Assembly (NCBI RefSeq): GCF_963678975.1 | Contig: NC_089275.1 | Span: 12,617,682 to 12,681,681, forward strand | DNA length: 64,000 bases | Source: Dysidea avara | Taxonomy: Eukaryota; Porifera; Demospongiae; Dictyoceratida; Dysideidae | Direction of reading: 5' to 3' | In this document: piece after piece, positions 35,107-46,799 of the stretch | Numbering within the stretch: the first letter of the stretch is position 1 | Layout of the letters: each line of letters opens with the position of its first letter | Program-made: the position numbers and the translations under genes | Notes under the pieces: generated by a model | Told to the model about the DNA's origin: nothing | Seen by the model: the letters and a program-made list of their open reading frames with translations, nothing else | The model's database searches: none

Positions 35107-37493
35107 TAAACAACAACAACAACACTAAGTGCTAGAGTGGTTAACAGTAACTATTAGAAGTATTTGTATCATACCCATGTTCTTATTTAATAGCTGATAT
35201 ATAAACATAATATCAGCTGGTTAGTCCAGGTCAAGTCGTCCAGTGCTTGGGTTTAAATCACACACTTGATTGTGCTTGAAAATGATATGTGAGCTATTGC
35301 TGGTGATTAATGCAAAAAGTTTCAGTCACTTTCCCCCAGGGTGGCAGATTACAATCCATCTTTTATTAAGGGGGGAGCTCATGATCTCTGATACAAAAGA
35401 GCTATGTATTAACTCTTGGTGTTACCCTGAAGAATAGGAACTGGAGGACAACACCCAAAAGTGTACAAACAACTTCAAAATCATGTACAAACCCTTGAAT
35501 AGCAATTAATCACCACATCATGTTACTATCTCTAGGGTTACATGGAATTACTTATTACTATACAAATTAGAAATTTTTAATTGACTATAGGGAACAAGTA
35601 GTGAAATCAGAGTGGTCACCTATTGTATACCGGCAGATATATATGTATTAGTGGCACAGAACCCTCACTCTTATTTTACAGGGGGCTTAGCCCCTTCACT
35701 TTTAAAGATTGATATACTCTAATAGAGCAGTCATGTACTAAATAAAGCAAAGTTTAGCCGAAATTGTTATGAAATTCAATCTCAAAGGCTACTGTACTTT
35801 TTCAAACATTTCTTGTTGGGGGGAGGCATGCCCCCTGACCACCCTAGAAAGTGCGTGTTCTGCATGCTAAGTGAGCTTATACATTGTGCTGCAAATTGTA
35901 TAAACCAGTCACCAACCTGCTTAACCCCCTCACTATAAATATTGTAGCAATATATGCCTCTGACTAGTGAACATTTAATCCCAACTTCACATTGTGGTTG
36001 AACCTATAATTTCTAAGTTCCTTGTACTTGTTTTTAAAATTACTGCCAGCATTGTGACCAAATGTTACCATTGGTACACATCTGTTTTAAGTATACCAAA
36101 TTACATCATGGTCAGCCCACACCTGCATACACATTTAATTGTTTTCATTGCCACTACCCATTATTATAATAAACCATCTTGACTAAAGGAGCTAAGGATT
36201 GAATTCATACTTATCCTCCTTGTTTAAGCACTTTAATTTAAAGATCCAACTTGTAATTATACAATACAATAATACTATTATAGTAGGGACCCCACCAAAA
36301 GAAAGAAAACAAAGATGTACACCCTACTAAAATTCTACCCATAAAACCATCATAGAAACATCTTATGCAATAAAAAGCACTATTATGTAAGAGTCTTAGT
36401 GCTACAAATGGCAGAAATAGTAGACAAAAACCTTACAGAAGAATGGATAATGAATTTTTTTTTTAAATTTCTACCAGGGGCGTGGCTAGCTTTCTGGATT
36501 GCCCGGGCACAAGTCCCCATGCAAACTATTTAGCAAGAAACACGAGCCCATCTCTGTGGACTATTTAATTTGTTACACATTTGCTTTTGAAAAAGTGCAT
36601 ACATGTATCTAGCTGGTTACTATGATACACTGCTGTTTGTACAGCTTAATTAGACTAAGATACTACTGTATGAAAAATATAAAAGCTAAATCTAAACAAT
36701 GATGGACTGACTTAACCTCCAACCCCAGTATCAGACTTCTTTTTCACTCTTCTGCATGACACCGGCAGAGCTTTATGTAGCATCACTACCTCTGTAACAA
36801 CCTACTTGTCTACTTCAGAATAACTGGCATTGACTAATTACTATAAACAATATGGGCACTCACTACCTGTTCAACATTCACCACTGACCAAAACAATGGA
36901 TGCTAATTAATCTTAAAGCTACCCTTGTGATACATGATCAGGCTGCTATCTATATACGGAACTTTTAACTGTGTTTTTTTTTAAATGTTGCAATTGTGTA
37001 TACTGTAATTTATGGTTTTGTCTTGCCAGGGCTAGAATTGGGGAGAATGCACCTGTTGATGTAAATGGTCCTGGTTCCAATCCAGCCCAGAGATGGTATA
37101 CTGAGGGGATTGTTACCTGAAGACATAAACTTTGTTTTCAAATTGGCATGTATCAGGGGTGTAGCCAGGATTTTTTTGAACGGGATTAGGATTTAAAGTG
37201 GAATGTCTTAAATGATGGGAAGGCCTGGATGCTTCTCCTAGACCATGTTTGAACAATGATGCATGCACAAAACGTGCCCTTAGAACATTAAAAGGTGCTG
37301 CTTGTGCATCTAACTAGCTAAAACCTACACACTGCTGTTTATGCAGCTTATAGAAACTATACTGAAACCTATTGTAAAAAACTAATCTTCACTTCCAGAT
37401 AGCATACTGACAGCCAACTTCAATTTCCTAGTGCATGAAAGCCCTCTACAGTCAAGTCCCTTAGTTGGCAATACTTCTTTCCAGCTATACATT
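35107..37493. other. No gene seen; transposon fragments
   Basis: Holds CTCTAATAGAGCAGTCA at 35715 with a GCATGCCCCCTGACCACCCT core at 35827, and hAT-type left ends at 36477 (CAGGGGCGTGGCTAGC) and 37153 (CAGGGGTGTAGCCAGG) whose partners I did not find. 35210-35290 has weak box A and box B-like sequence; not enough for a SINE call. Confidence 0.5.
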
Positions 37494-37814
37494 ATCTAAT
37501 CCAAAACAGCCAAGCTGTAAAAAAAGTGTGCGGCCCTCAGAAAGGCTATGGTGAAAAAAGATGTGAAATCCAAGGTGGCGGCCAAGAAATGGCTGTGATG
37601 GTAGGTTAATGGTAAAAATTTTAATAATGACAATTCAGGTAAATTTTGTGAAGCAGCACAAAAATTCACCTGAATTGTCGTTATTAAAATTTTTACCATT
37701 AACCTACCATCACAGCCATTTCTTGGCCGCCACCTTGGATTTCACATCTTTTTTCACCATAGCCTTTCTGAGGGCCGCACACTTTTTTTACAGCTTGGCT
37801 GTTTTGGATTAGAT
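37494..37814. mobile_element. 320-bp near-perfect palindromic element
   Basis: Arms of about 145 bp are almost identical inverted copies, from ATCTAATCCAAAACAGCCAA inward to TGACAATTCAGGT, around a loop near 37640-37665. Both strands therefore carry nearly the same open frame. An older, split relative is at 10950-11370. The arm identity implies recent origin or ongoing correction. Confidence 0.92.
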
Positions 37815-37980
37815 TTCATTTCTTTTTGTATTTGTATACCCCAAAGCCGGCCTATGGCCAGCTTTGGGACTTTTTTAACCTATGTTTTTTTTCTTTACTA
37901 CAGGAAGACGAAAACATGAAGTAGATGTACTTTAAATATTTTATCAGTAAATGTACAAATTATATATATAATACATATGT

Positions 37981-38083
37981 GATCGGATTTGCGAAAAGGG
38001 GTCTTCCACACACATCCAATTTGCCAACTTTGACAATTGATAACTTCAGATTGGAAAGAGCTATTGCCTTGAAATTTGGACAG
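37981..38083. mobile_element. Left boundary sequence of the satellite block
   Basis: After TAT, the sequence GTGATCGGATTTGCGAAAAG resembles the ends of the MITEs at 27495 and 50667. No matching right end is seen. It may be the left terminus of a larger element that carries the satellite. Confidence 0.4.
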
Positions 38084-41000
38084 TGGTGATTTCTTTGCAG
38101 CTGAACTCTCTACATGATAGTTTCTTTGTAGCTGAACTCTCTACAAGGTAATTTCTTCTAGCTGATCTCTCTACAGGGAGATTTTTTGTAGCTGAACTAT
38201 CTACAAGGTAACTTCTTCTAGCTGATCTCTCTACAGGGTGATTTGTTTGTAGCTGAATTCTTTACAGGTGATTTGTTTGCAGCTGAGCTCTTTACAGAAT
38301 GGTTTCTTTGTAGCTGAACTCTCTACAAAGTAACTTCTTCTAACTGATCTTTCTACAGGGTGATTTGTTTGTAGCTGAACTATCTACAAAGTAACTTCTT
38401 CTAGCTGATCTCTCTACAGGGAGATTTGTTTGTAGCTGAACTCTCTACAGGTGATTTGTATGTAGCTGAATTCTGTACAGGTGATTTGTTTGTAGCTGAA
38501 TTCTGTACAGGTGGTTTCTTTGTAGCTGAACTCTCTAAAAGGTAACTTCTTCTAACTGATCTTTCTACAGGGCAATTTGTTTCTGGCAGAATTTTCTACA
38601 GGGTGATTTCTTTGCAGCTGAACTCTCTACATGATGGTTTCTTTGTAGCTGAACACTCTACAAGGTAAGTTCTTCTAACTGATCTCTCTACAGGGTGATT
38701 TGTTTGTAGCTGAACTATCTACCAGGTAACTTCTTCTAGCTGATCTCTCTACAGGATGATTTGTTCGTAGCTGAATTCTGTACAGGTGATTTGTTTGCAG
38801 CTGAGCTCTTTACAGAATGGTTTCTTTGTAGCTGAACTCTCTACAAGGTAACTTTTCTAGCTGATGTCTCTACAAGGTAGCTAGTTTGTAGCTGAACTCT
38901 CTACATGGTGGTTTCTTTGTAACAGAACTTTCTACAAGGTGACTTCTTCTAGCTGATCTTTCAATAGGGTGATTTGTTTGTAGCTTCACTCTCTACAAGG
39001 TAACTTCTTCTAGCTGATCTCTCTACAGGGAGATTTGTTTGTAACTTAACTTTCTAAATGATGGTTTCTTTGTAGCTGAACACTCTACAAGTTAACTTCT
39101 TCTAGCTGATCTCTCTGCAGGGTGATGTGTTTGTAGCTGAATTCTGTACAGGTGATTTGTTTGCAGCTGAGCTCTTTACAGAATGGTTTCTTTGTAGCTG
39201 AACTCTCTACAAGGTAACTTCTTCTAACTGATCTTTCTACGGGGCAATTTGTTTCTGGCAGAATTTTCTACAGGGTGATTTCTTTGCAGCTGAACTCTCT
39301 ACATGGTGTTTTCTTTGTAGCTGAACTCTCTACAAGGTAACTTCTTCTAGCTGATCTCTCTACAGGGTGACTTGTTCGTAGCTGAACGATCTACAAGGTA
39401 ACTTCTTCTAGCTGATCTCTCTACAGGGAGATTTGTTTGTAGCTGAACTCTCTACAGGTGATTTGTTTGAAGCTGAACTCTCTAAATGATGGTTTCTTTG
39501 TAGCTGAACTCTCTACAAGTTAACTTCTTCTAGCTGATCTCTCTACATGGTGATTTGTTTGTAGCTGAACTATCTACAAGGTAACTTCTTCTAACTGATC
39601 TTTATACAGGGCAATTTGTTCGTGGCAGAATTTTATACAGGGTGATTTCTTTGCAGCTGAACTCTCTACATGGTGGTTTCTTTGTTGCTGAACTCTCTAC
39701 AAGGTAACTTCTTCTAGCTGATCTCTCTACAGGGTGATTTGTTTGTAGCTGAACGATCTACAAGGTAACTTCTTCTAGCTGATCTCTCTACAGGGAGATT
39801 TTTTTGTAGCTGAACTCTCTACAGGTGATTTGTTTGAAGCTGAACTCTCTAAATGATGGTTTCTTTGTAGCTGAACTCTCTACAAGTTAACTTCTTCTAG
39901 CTGATCTCTCTACATGGTGATTTGTTTGTAGCTGAATTCTGTATAGGTGATTTGTTTGCAGCTGAGCTCTTTAAATAATGGTTTCTTTGTAGCTGAACTC
40001 TCTCAAGGTAACTTCTTCTAGCTGATGTCTTTACAGGGTCACTAGTTTGTAGCTGAATTCTCTACATGGTGGTTTCTTTGTAACTGAACTCTCTACAAGG
40101 TAACTTTTTCTAGCTCATCTTTCTACATGGTGATTTATTTGTAGCTGAATTCTGTACAGGTGGTTTGTTTGCAGCTGAGCTCTTTAAAGAATGGTTTCTT
40201 TGTAGCTGAACTCTCTACAAGGTAACTTCTTCTAGCTGATGTCTCTACAATGTCACTAGTTTGTAGTTGAGCTCTCTACATGGTGTTTTTTTTGTAACTG
40301 AACTCTCTACAAGGTGACCTCTTCTAGCTGATCTTTCTACAGGGTGATTTGTTTGAAGCTGAACTCTCTACAAGGTAACTTCTTCTAGCTGATCTCTCTA
40401 CAGGTAGATTTGTTTGTAGCTGAACTCTCTACATGATGGTTTCTTTGTAGTTGAACTCTCTCAAGGTAACTTCTTCTAGCTGATGTCTTTACAGGGTCAC
40501 TAGTTTGTAGCTGAATTCTCTACATGGTGGTTTCTTTGTAACTGAACTCTCTACAAGGTAACTTTTTCTAGCTCATCTTTCTACATGGTGATTTATTTGT
40601 AGCTGAATTCTGTACAGGTGGTTTGTTTGCAGCTGAGCTCTTTAAAGAATGGTTTCTTTGTAGCTGAACTCTCTACAAGGTAACTTCTTCTAGCTGATGT
40701 CTCTACAATGTCACTAGTTTGTAGTTGAGCTCTCTACATGGTGGTTTTTTTGCAACTGAACTCTCTACAAGGTGACCTCTTCTAGCTGATCTTTCTACAG
40801 GGTGATTTGTTTGAAGCTGAACTCTCTACAAGGTAACTTCTTCTAGCTGATCTCTCTACAGGTAGATTTGTTTGTAGCTGAACTCTCTACATGATGGTTT
40901 CTTTGTACGTAGTTGAACTCTCTCAAGGTAACTTCTTCTAGCTGATGTCTTTACAGGGTCACTAGTTTGTAGCTGAATTCTCTACATGGTGGTTTCTTTG

Positions 41001-42440
41001 TAACTGAACTCTCTACAAGATAACTTTTTCTAGCTCATCTTTCTACAGGGTGATTTATTTGTAGCTGAATTCTGTACAGGTGGTTTGTTTGCAGCTGAGC
41101 TCTTTAAAGAATGGTTTCTTTGTAGCTGAACTCTCTACAAGGTAACTTCTTCTAGCTGATGTCTCTACAAGGTCACTAGTTTGTAGCTGAGCTCTCTACA
41201 TGGTGGTTTTTTTGTAACTGAACTCTCTACAAGGTGACCTCTTCTAGCTGATCTTTCTACAGGGTGATTTGTTTGAAGCTGAACTCTCTACAAGGTAACT
41301 TCTTCTAGCTGATCTCTCTACAGGGAGATTTGTTTGTAGCTGAATTCTCTATAAGGTGATTTGTTTGTAGTTGATCTCTCTGCAGGTTGATTTGTTTTAG
41401 CTGAACTCTCTACAGGCTGATTTGTTTGCAGCCGATCTCTCTACAGGATAATTTGTTTGTAGCTGAACTCTCTAAAAGTTGATTTGTGTGTAGCTGACCT
41501 CTCTTCAGGGTGATTTGTTTCTAGCTGATCTCTCTACAGGGTGATTTTTTGTAGCTGACCTCTCTTCAGGGTGATTTGTTTCTAGCTGATTGCTCTACAG
41601 GTTGATTTGTTTGTAGATGAACTCTCTACAGGGTAATTTGCTTGTAGCTGAACTCCTTACTTTGTGTCTAGTTTGTAGCTGATCTCTCTACAGGGTGATT
41701 TGTTTGTAGCTGAACTCCTTACATTGTGTGTAGTTTCTAGCTGATCTCTCTACACAGTGATTTGTTTGTAGCTGATCTCTCTACAAGTTGATTTGTGTGT
41801 ATATAGATGATCTCTCTGCAGGTTGATTTGTTTGTAGCCGATCTCTCTACAGGTAATCTGTTTGTAGCTGAACTCTCTATAAGGTGATTTGTTTGTGGCT
41901 GATCTCTCTGCAGGTTGATTTGTTTTAGCTGAACTCTCTACAGGGTGATTGCTTGTAGCTGAACTCCTTACATTGTGTCTAGTTTCTAGCTGATGTCTCT
42001 ACAGGGTGATTTTTTTGTAGCTGAACTCTCTTCAGGGTGATTTGTTTCTAGCTGATCTCTCTACAGGTAGATTTGTGTTGATTTGTTCATTGCTGATCGC
42101 TCTAAAGGTAATTGATTTGTTGCAGTTGAACACCCTGCAAAGTGTTTTGTTTGTAGCTGATCACTCTAAAGGGTAATTTGTTTGTAGCTGAACTCTCTCC
42201 ACAGTGACTTGTGTGTAGCAGAATTCTGTGTAACTGAATTCTCTAGAGAGTGACTTAATTGTAGCTGAATTCTCTACACAGTGCATGACTTGTTTATAGC
42301 TGAACTTTCTTCAGTATGACTTGTAATGTTCTGAATCTCTATAGTGGTATATTTGCTTAACTCTCCACATGGTGACTGTCTTCTTGCTGAACTGTCTATA
42401 AGATTAACTGTTTGCAGCTGAACTCCCTACAGAATAACTT
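38084..42440. repeat. Satellite array, monomer about 31 bp
   Basis: About 140 tandem copies of a unit like TTTGTAGCTGAACTCTCTAC plus AGGGTGATTTG, alternating in places with TTCTAGCTGATCTCTCTACA plus AGGTAACTTC. Monomers differ by several bases but the AGCTGA(A/T)CTCTCTAC core is constant. The array becomes more degenerate from about 42100. No frame is open through it and no gene is inside. Confidence 0.97.
40001..41380. repeat. Higher-order repeat of about 460 bp, three copies
   Basis: The rare variant TCTCAAGGTAACTTCTTCTA recurs at 40001, 40459 and 40921, spacings of 458 and 462 bp. Between these marks the order of monomer variants (GTCACTAG, CTCATCTTTC, AGGTGGTTTG, GGTGACCTC, GTTTGAAGC) is the same in all three. 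Each block holds about 15 monomers, and blocks resemble each other more than adjacent monomers do. Confidence 0.93.
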
Positions 42441-42529
42441 GTGATGTAATAAAATTCTATAATGGAGTAAATAAATTAGCCGAATGCTCTATTAGGGTGA
42501 CTGTTCTATTAGAGTATCTCGATCTCGCA

Positions 42530-43330
42530 TTTGCTACACGGAGTTGGCTTTCGAATCATAACTCAGTGGTTTGTAATCCGATTCTTCTGTACTACTGCAA
42601 GGACTTTCTATGAAGATTATTCCAGCTATACATCGATTTTCAGCTCATTGCTCTAAGCGGTTTGCCTAGTAGGCTTGAAAACTAATACTTTTTTATTCAT
42701 AAAAATCGATCGCGTAATTGTGACACAGATTGGGTTTTGTGTCATATCTCCGTGGTCTTTATCTCGATTCCTTTCAAACCACCAAAAGGCACTCCTACGA
42801 TGGTTACTCCATCTACATAGCAATTTTCAACTCATTCCATGAAGCGGTGTACCCTGTAGGCGTGACAACAAATCGATCTTGTTTTACGCGAATAATCGGT
42901 CATAACTCCTGAACCATTCATCGGATTTGTACCAAAGTTGATGCTAGGATTCGCCTTTGGACTCCCTTTCTGTGAGCCAAATTTCAAGGCGATCGGAGTA
43001 CGCGTTTGCTTGTTATAGCAATTTTTTGTAAGTGTGCGAAAAGACGAAGAAGAAGAAAAAAAAACGAAGAAAAAAAAACGAAACTTTGGCAGCTCGTATC
43101 TCGGAAATGGCTGGAGCGATTTCCTTCAAATTTGGAATGTAGACTCCCTTGGCTGGCGGGCAACTGTGTAGCAAATTTGGTTCCAATCAGATAAGTGATC
43201 ACCGAGATACAAAAGTGTGAAAATGACGTTTTCGTTCTTCCTGTCAATATACTCACGGTGTGGCGCGCCGGCTTCTTGGGCCGCACGACACACTACCGTG
43301 TGTCTTGATCTTCTCGGCCGGTCCACCTGT
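42530..43330. repeat. Diverged longer repeats flanking the satellite
   Basis: Four or so units of about 160-195 bp share a pattern: TCATAACTC or TCGTATCTCGG, then CGATT/GATTT(C/G)..., a CAAA block and a CTCATT/GATC block (starts near 42560, 42743, 42899, 43096). Composition is more GC-rich than the array. An A-rich GAAGAAGAAAAAAAAACG run at 43045-43080 and a small inverted ACACAC...GTGTGT at 43287-43302 follow. I cannot name it; it may be the other half of an element carrying the satellite. Confidence 0.5.
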
Positions 43331-43405
43331 TTATGGTAAATAAATTCAGACTTGGCTTGTACAATATGTTCAAGGCATCACGTGCCCACAACATGTAATA
43401 CAGAG

Positions 43406-43570
43406 TCAACAACTTACAGTTTGTGCTAATCTGACACATGTATAACACGACCACTCATGATCAAGTTTAGCAACTGCTGCCTTGTAATAGACTATGTCTC
43501 GACCAACCATTGAACATGCAGGGCCTGATGATGCAGTCTTTCGCCATTTCACTTGCACCATTTCAACCAT
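43406..43570 (-). CDS. Candidate exon, unknown protein
   Basis: Minus-strand frame MVEMVQVKWRKTASSGPACS through KLDHEWSCYTCVRLAQT, then a GTAAGT donor (43412-43417) just before a stop. Balanced amino-acid use and a clean donor make it exon-like; the WSCYTC pair might be a small zinc site. No partner exon found. It could equally belong to a transposon. Confidence 0.3.
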   Translation of the reverse strand: MVEMVQVKWRKTASSGPACSMVGRDIVYYKAAVAKLDHEWSCYTCVRLAQTVSC

Positions 43571-43922
43571 GCATCATGTGCGCAATTGATCACGTGATGC
43601 AATGACATGTTGTATTTATGCTTTACCAGGGCAATTGTTATTTCAACTTGGTACCCCTGAGTCTGGGTCCCCATTATCTCTTGTAGGTTGTCATACTTTT
43701 CATGACATCATCATCATTAAATTTTGTAATGGTCCAAGATTAATGTAATGTGACCTTCAAGAGTAGCTACAGAGGAGCGCCAGTGGGCAAGTAGCTACTG
43801 GAGAGCTCCAGAGCAGTAAGATTTGGTGTGATTTTTAATTTTAAAATATACTGCCTCTGAAAATGGGGTTAGTCCAGACCATCCAAATTCCCCCCTGCCT
43901 ACGCTCTTGCATATGTCTTGTG

Positions 43923-44553
43923 CAGAGCTGGGGTAGTTACTTCATAAAAGTAACTAGTTACTAGTTACTCGTTTTGTTTATCCCATTTAACTTAGTTATA
44001 GTTACAGTTACTTTTGAAAAAGTAATAAGTACTCTAGTTACTAGTTACTTTCGTAGTATAAATTATGACTTGTTATTAGCTTTTGTAACATGAATTTTGC
44101 TGAGATATGCATCATTAAGGGATGCAGTACATATGTGCACTTAAAATGATAATTCTGTGGCTATTTCAGGTAAGTTTTAATTATTGCTATGTCTGTTACT
44201 CAAGCTGAATCATAGAGAGCAGTACACAGAATCTGTCTACTTAATGTGGCTATACAGCATATATGGCACAAAAATTGAAGTGCTCTTGCTTTTTTAAAAA
44301 GCATAATTAGTTATAGTTACATTGTAACTATTGTAACTTAGTTACTTTTAGTGCTCTTGCTTTTAAAGCATAATTATAGTTACAATGTAACTATTGTAAC
44401 TAGTTACTATTGTAACTTAGTTACTTTCCAGACAATTACTCTTAGTTACAAGTTACTAGTTACAAAGAAGGTATCTAGTTACATTACTAGTTACTTTAAA
44501 AGTAATCAGTTATGTAACTTAGTTACAAAAGTAACTAGTTACCCCCAACTCAG
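43923..44553. mobile_element. hAT-type MITE rich in AGTAACTAGTTAC
   Basis: Ends CAGAGCTGGGGTAGTTAC and GTTACCCCCAACTCAG; GTCTTGTG on both sides (43915-43922 and 44554-44561). The interior is full of palindromic TAACTAGTTA words and has a local duplication of AGTGCTCTTGCTTTT. Non-coding, 631 bp. Confidence 0.93.
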
Positions 44554-44799
44554 GTCTTGTGGCATATCAGGAATGGCACATCCTGTTTTCCCATTTTTGG
44601 CTATTAAGTTTGTTTTTTTAGTTTGTGGTATGATTTCGTCTTTATAAAAAGAGCGAGAATTTGCTGTTCCATGTGTTGTACAGACCTTACAGATGCTAAT
44701 TTAGGGGTTAAGGGTTTAGAATGGCCTGAGTAGCCAGTCCTTGCTACTCACCACTGAAGGGATATCCTTCAAGAAGAGAGAAGAGTTAGGAGAAAGCCT

Positions 44800-45060
44800 C
44801 GTATCAGTTGACTCATCATGCTGCCACTGAGCTACACTAAAAAAGACAGTGCAATATTGAAGAATAGGAAAGTGCAATGCTCCTAAGCAACAATCCTTTG
44901 CAACATCTATCTCCATTGCCAAAACGTCATTTCAGTTGGCTCATTATGGTGTCACTGAGCTACGCTAAAAAAGACAGTGCAATATCGAAGAAAAGGAAGG
45001 TGCAATGCTCCTAAGCGATTACGCAACCATCCTTTGCAACATCTAGGTCTCCATTGCTTT
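44800..45060. repeat. Tandem duplication of about 125 bp
   Basis: CAGTTG(A/G)CTCAT and the following CACTGAGCTACACTAAAAAA, AGTGCAATATTGAAGAA and AAGTGCAATGCTCCTAAG occur in two direct copies (about 44806-44922 and 44935-45055). It lies just outside the large TIR element. Confidence 0.88.
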
Positions 45061-45571
45061 CATCATCGTTTTCTTCACAGGCAACGGGTAAATTATTGAC
45101 ATGGCCGGAGCGAGCGAATTTTTTTTTTGGGCACACTTTGGACTTAGAAAATTTTCACGAAATATTTTTTTCCGGATAATGTTGTGTACGTATCCTGGAT
45201 ACTGACATGTTCAAGACTAGTTAGCAGTGCCAACAACGTCGTGCTCTCCGCCAGGCTGGCAGCCGCTAGAAAAGAAGGGCGAAAAAATTGAGCCAGTTTA
45301 GAAGAACTCTTAGTTTCTCCTGCCGTTTTTTCAGAAGGACTGTTCTTACCTTGTTTCTCTCACTGGCTGCCTTGCTGGCTGCCTCATCACTATGAACTGA
45401 TTTGTCAGTGGCGTCTCGCATTATCTGGCAGCACAGAGCTATTCACAGGTATTGGTGAAACTGATTATGTGAGTGTGAAGCAGCTTGTGTTTTATTCTTG
45501 TGACACCACTATGTGATTCTTGTAACACCACTATGTGTGTGTGTGTGTCTCGTTTTTGTGCTATGTAATGT

Positions 45572-45844
45572 ACCTATCAATGTCACGCCCCACCTACCCC
45601 AGGTCGGACAGCAGGTGGGGATTTGTAGGGGATTTGTCACCCAAGCTCATCCCCAGGGTAGGGGCATTTGCAACACGAATATCCGTACTTTTTCATACTG
45701 TTGTGATTCCCGGGATAATTAGTAGGGGATTCGTAACTCAAAGTTGTCCCCAGGGTTGGGGAATTTGCATTCTCGCATTTGCAAATCCCCAACAGTCCCC
45801 ACCTCTGCCCGACCTGGGGTAGGTGGGGCTTGACATTGATAGGT
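45572..45844. mobile_element. MITE with ACCTATCAATGTCA ends
   Basis: Ends ACCTATCAATGTCACGCCCC (left) and its complement (right) continue into CACCTACCCCAGGTCGG on both sides. 273 bp, GC-richer than its surroundings. Inserted in the left arm of the giant element; the right arm lacks it. Confidence 0.88.
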
Positions 45845-46424
45845 GCATAACTGTTTGTACCTCCTGCAAGGAAGAACAGCTTAAGCCGATTGCATTGAGT
45901 TTAAACAATAAATCAAATCTGTGCGTGCATGTGCTTGTGTGTCACTATAGGTGTTACGAATTCTCTCATGGAAGAACGGCTCTGCCGAATGTGTTGAGTT
46001 TAAATTTAAAAAATTCTGACATTTGTTAACTTATCTGCTTTACCAGTTATAACTGAACAAGGGATGGTCACTACCTATGTATGGTCCTGTAAAACTATCT
46101 GTGACTGTGATCAAGATATTTGATCAACCTTGATTTCATCTCAGGAAAAGGGGACAAAGCTTAATTTACTGTTTTGCTAAAACAAGCCACTTGATTGCCT
46201 CTTTTAAGTCAGTAGAAATTAACATCACAGTGTTGATCTCTTGGTTGATCGCTGTCGTGGATAGTTTTACAGGAGTATTATATATGTGTGAACAAGCAGT
46301 TGTGCTTTTGATGGGTTTAATAAAGAGATGTTTTGGTCCTTGGACGCTATGATATTTGTTGTATTGGAGATAACTTTGATTCAACCAGTTCTACGACTAT
46401 GCTGCTGTAATCTATGGGCCTCAT

Positions 46425-46790
46425 TATTAGGGTGACATTAACAGAGTTGAATCACTTAAACACAGAGCTTCAAAACTAGTTAGTGACTTTCATCGTTATG
46501 AAAGATTACAACCACCCACCTTAGTATACAGAAAATTTAGAGAGCCACATATCAAAAATTGAATGGTAACATGCACCAATCCTTGCAGCTTACCAGATCC
46601 ACCATTTCCCATTGACATTCAATTGTACAAGCATGCAGTGCATGAAAATTTGTGAAGAAATAATTATTTTCTAAAGAATAATAATTGAACATTGGAATGC
46701 ACTACCGAAACATGTTGTAATGGTTAACAATTTTAAGTGAGATTACTATAAAAATTAAAAAATGTGATTTGAATTGATCAGCCATCTGTC
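46425..46790 (+). pseudogene. LINE reverse-transcriptase C-terminal remnant
   Basis: Reads GDINRVESLKHRASKLVSDF then HRYERLQPPTLVYRKFREPH, followed at 46690 by EHWNALPKHVVMVNNFK. This is the RT tail of CR1/Jockey-like LINEs (I..VExxQxRAxK...WNxLPxxVVxxxSxxxFK). Stops interrupt it; only about 350 bp remain. It lies in the interior of the giant TIR element. Confidence 0.62.
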
Positions 46791-46799
46791 TTAACCTTA

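Noticed and set aside
35215-35280. tRNA-derived SINE
   Set aside because: Box A and box B-like words are weak, and no tail or second copy was seen.
37496-37812. Two nearly identical 67-residue frames on opposite strands
   Set aside because: Produced by the palindromic MITE, not by a gene.
38084-42440. CRISPR-like array
   Set aside because: Monomers are contiguous and similar throughout, with no unique spacers; this is a eukaryotic satellite.
42984-43326. 100- and 66-residue minus frames
   Set aside because: They lie across the diverged repeats and an A-rich run; the similarity is between repeat units, not to proteins.
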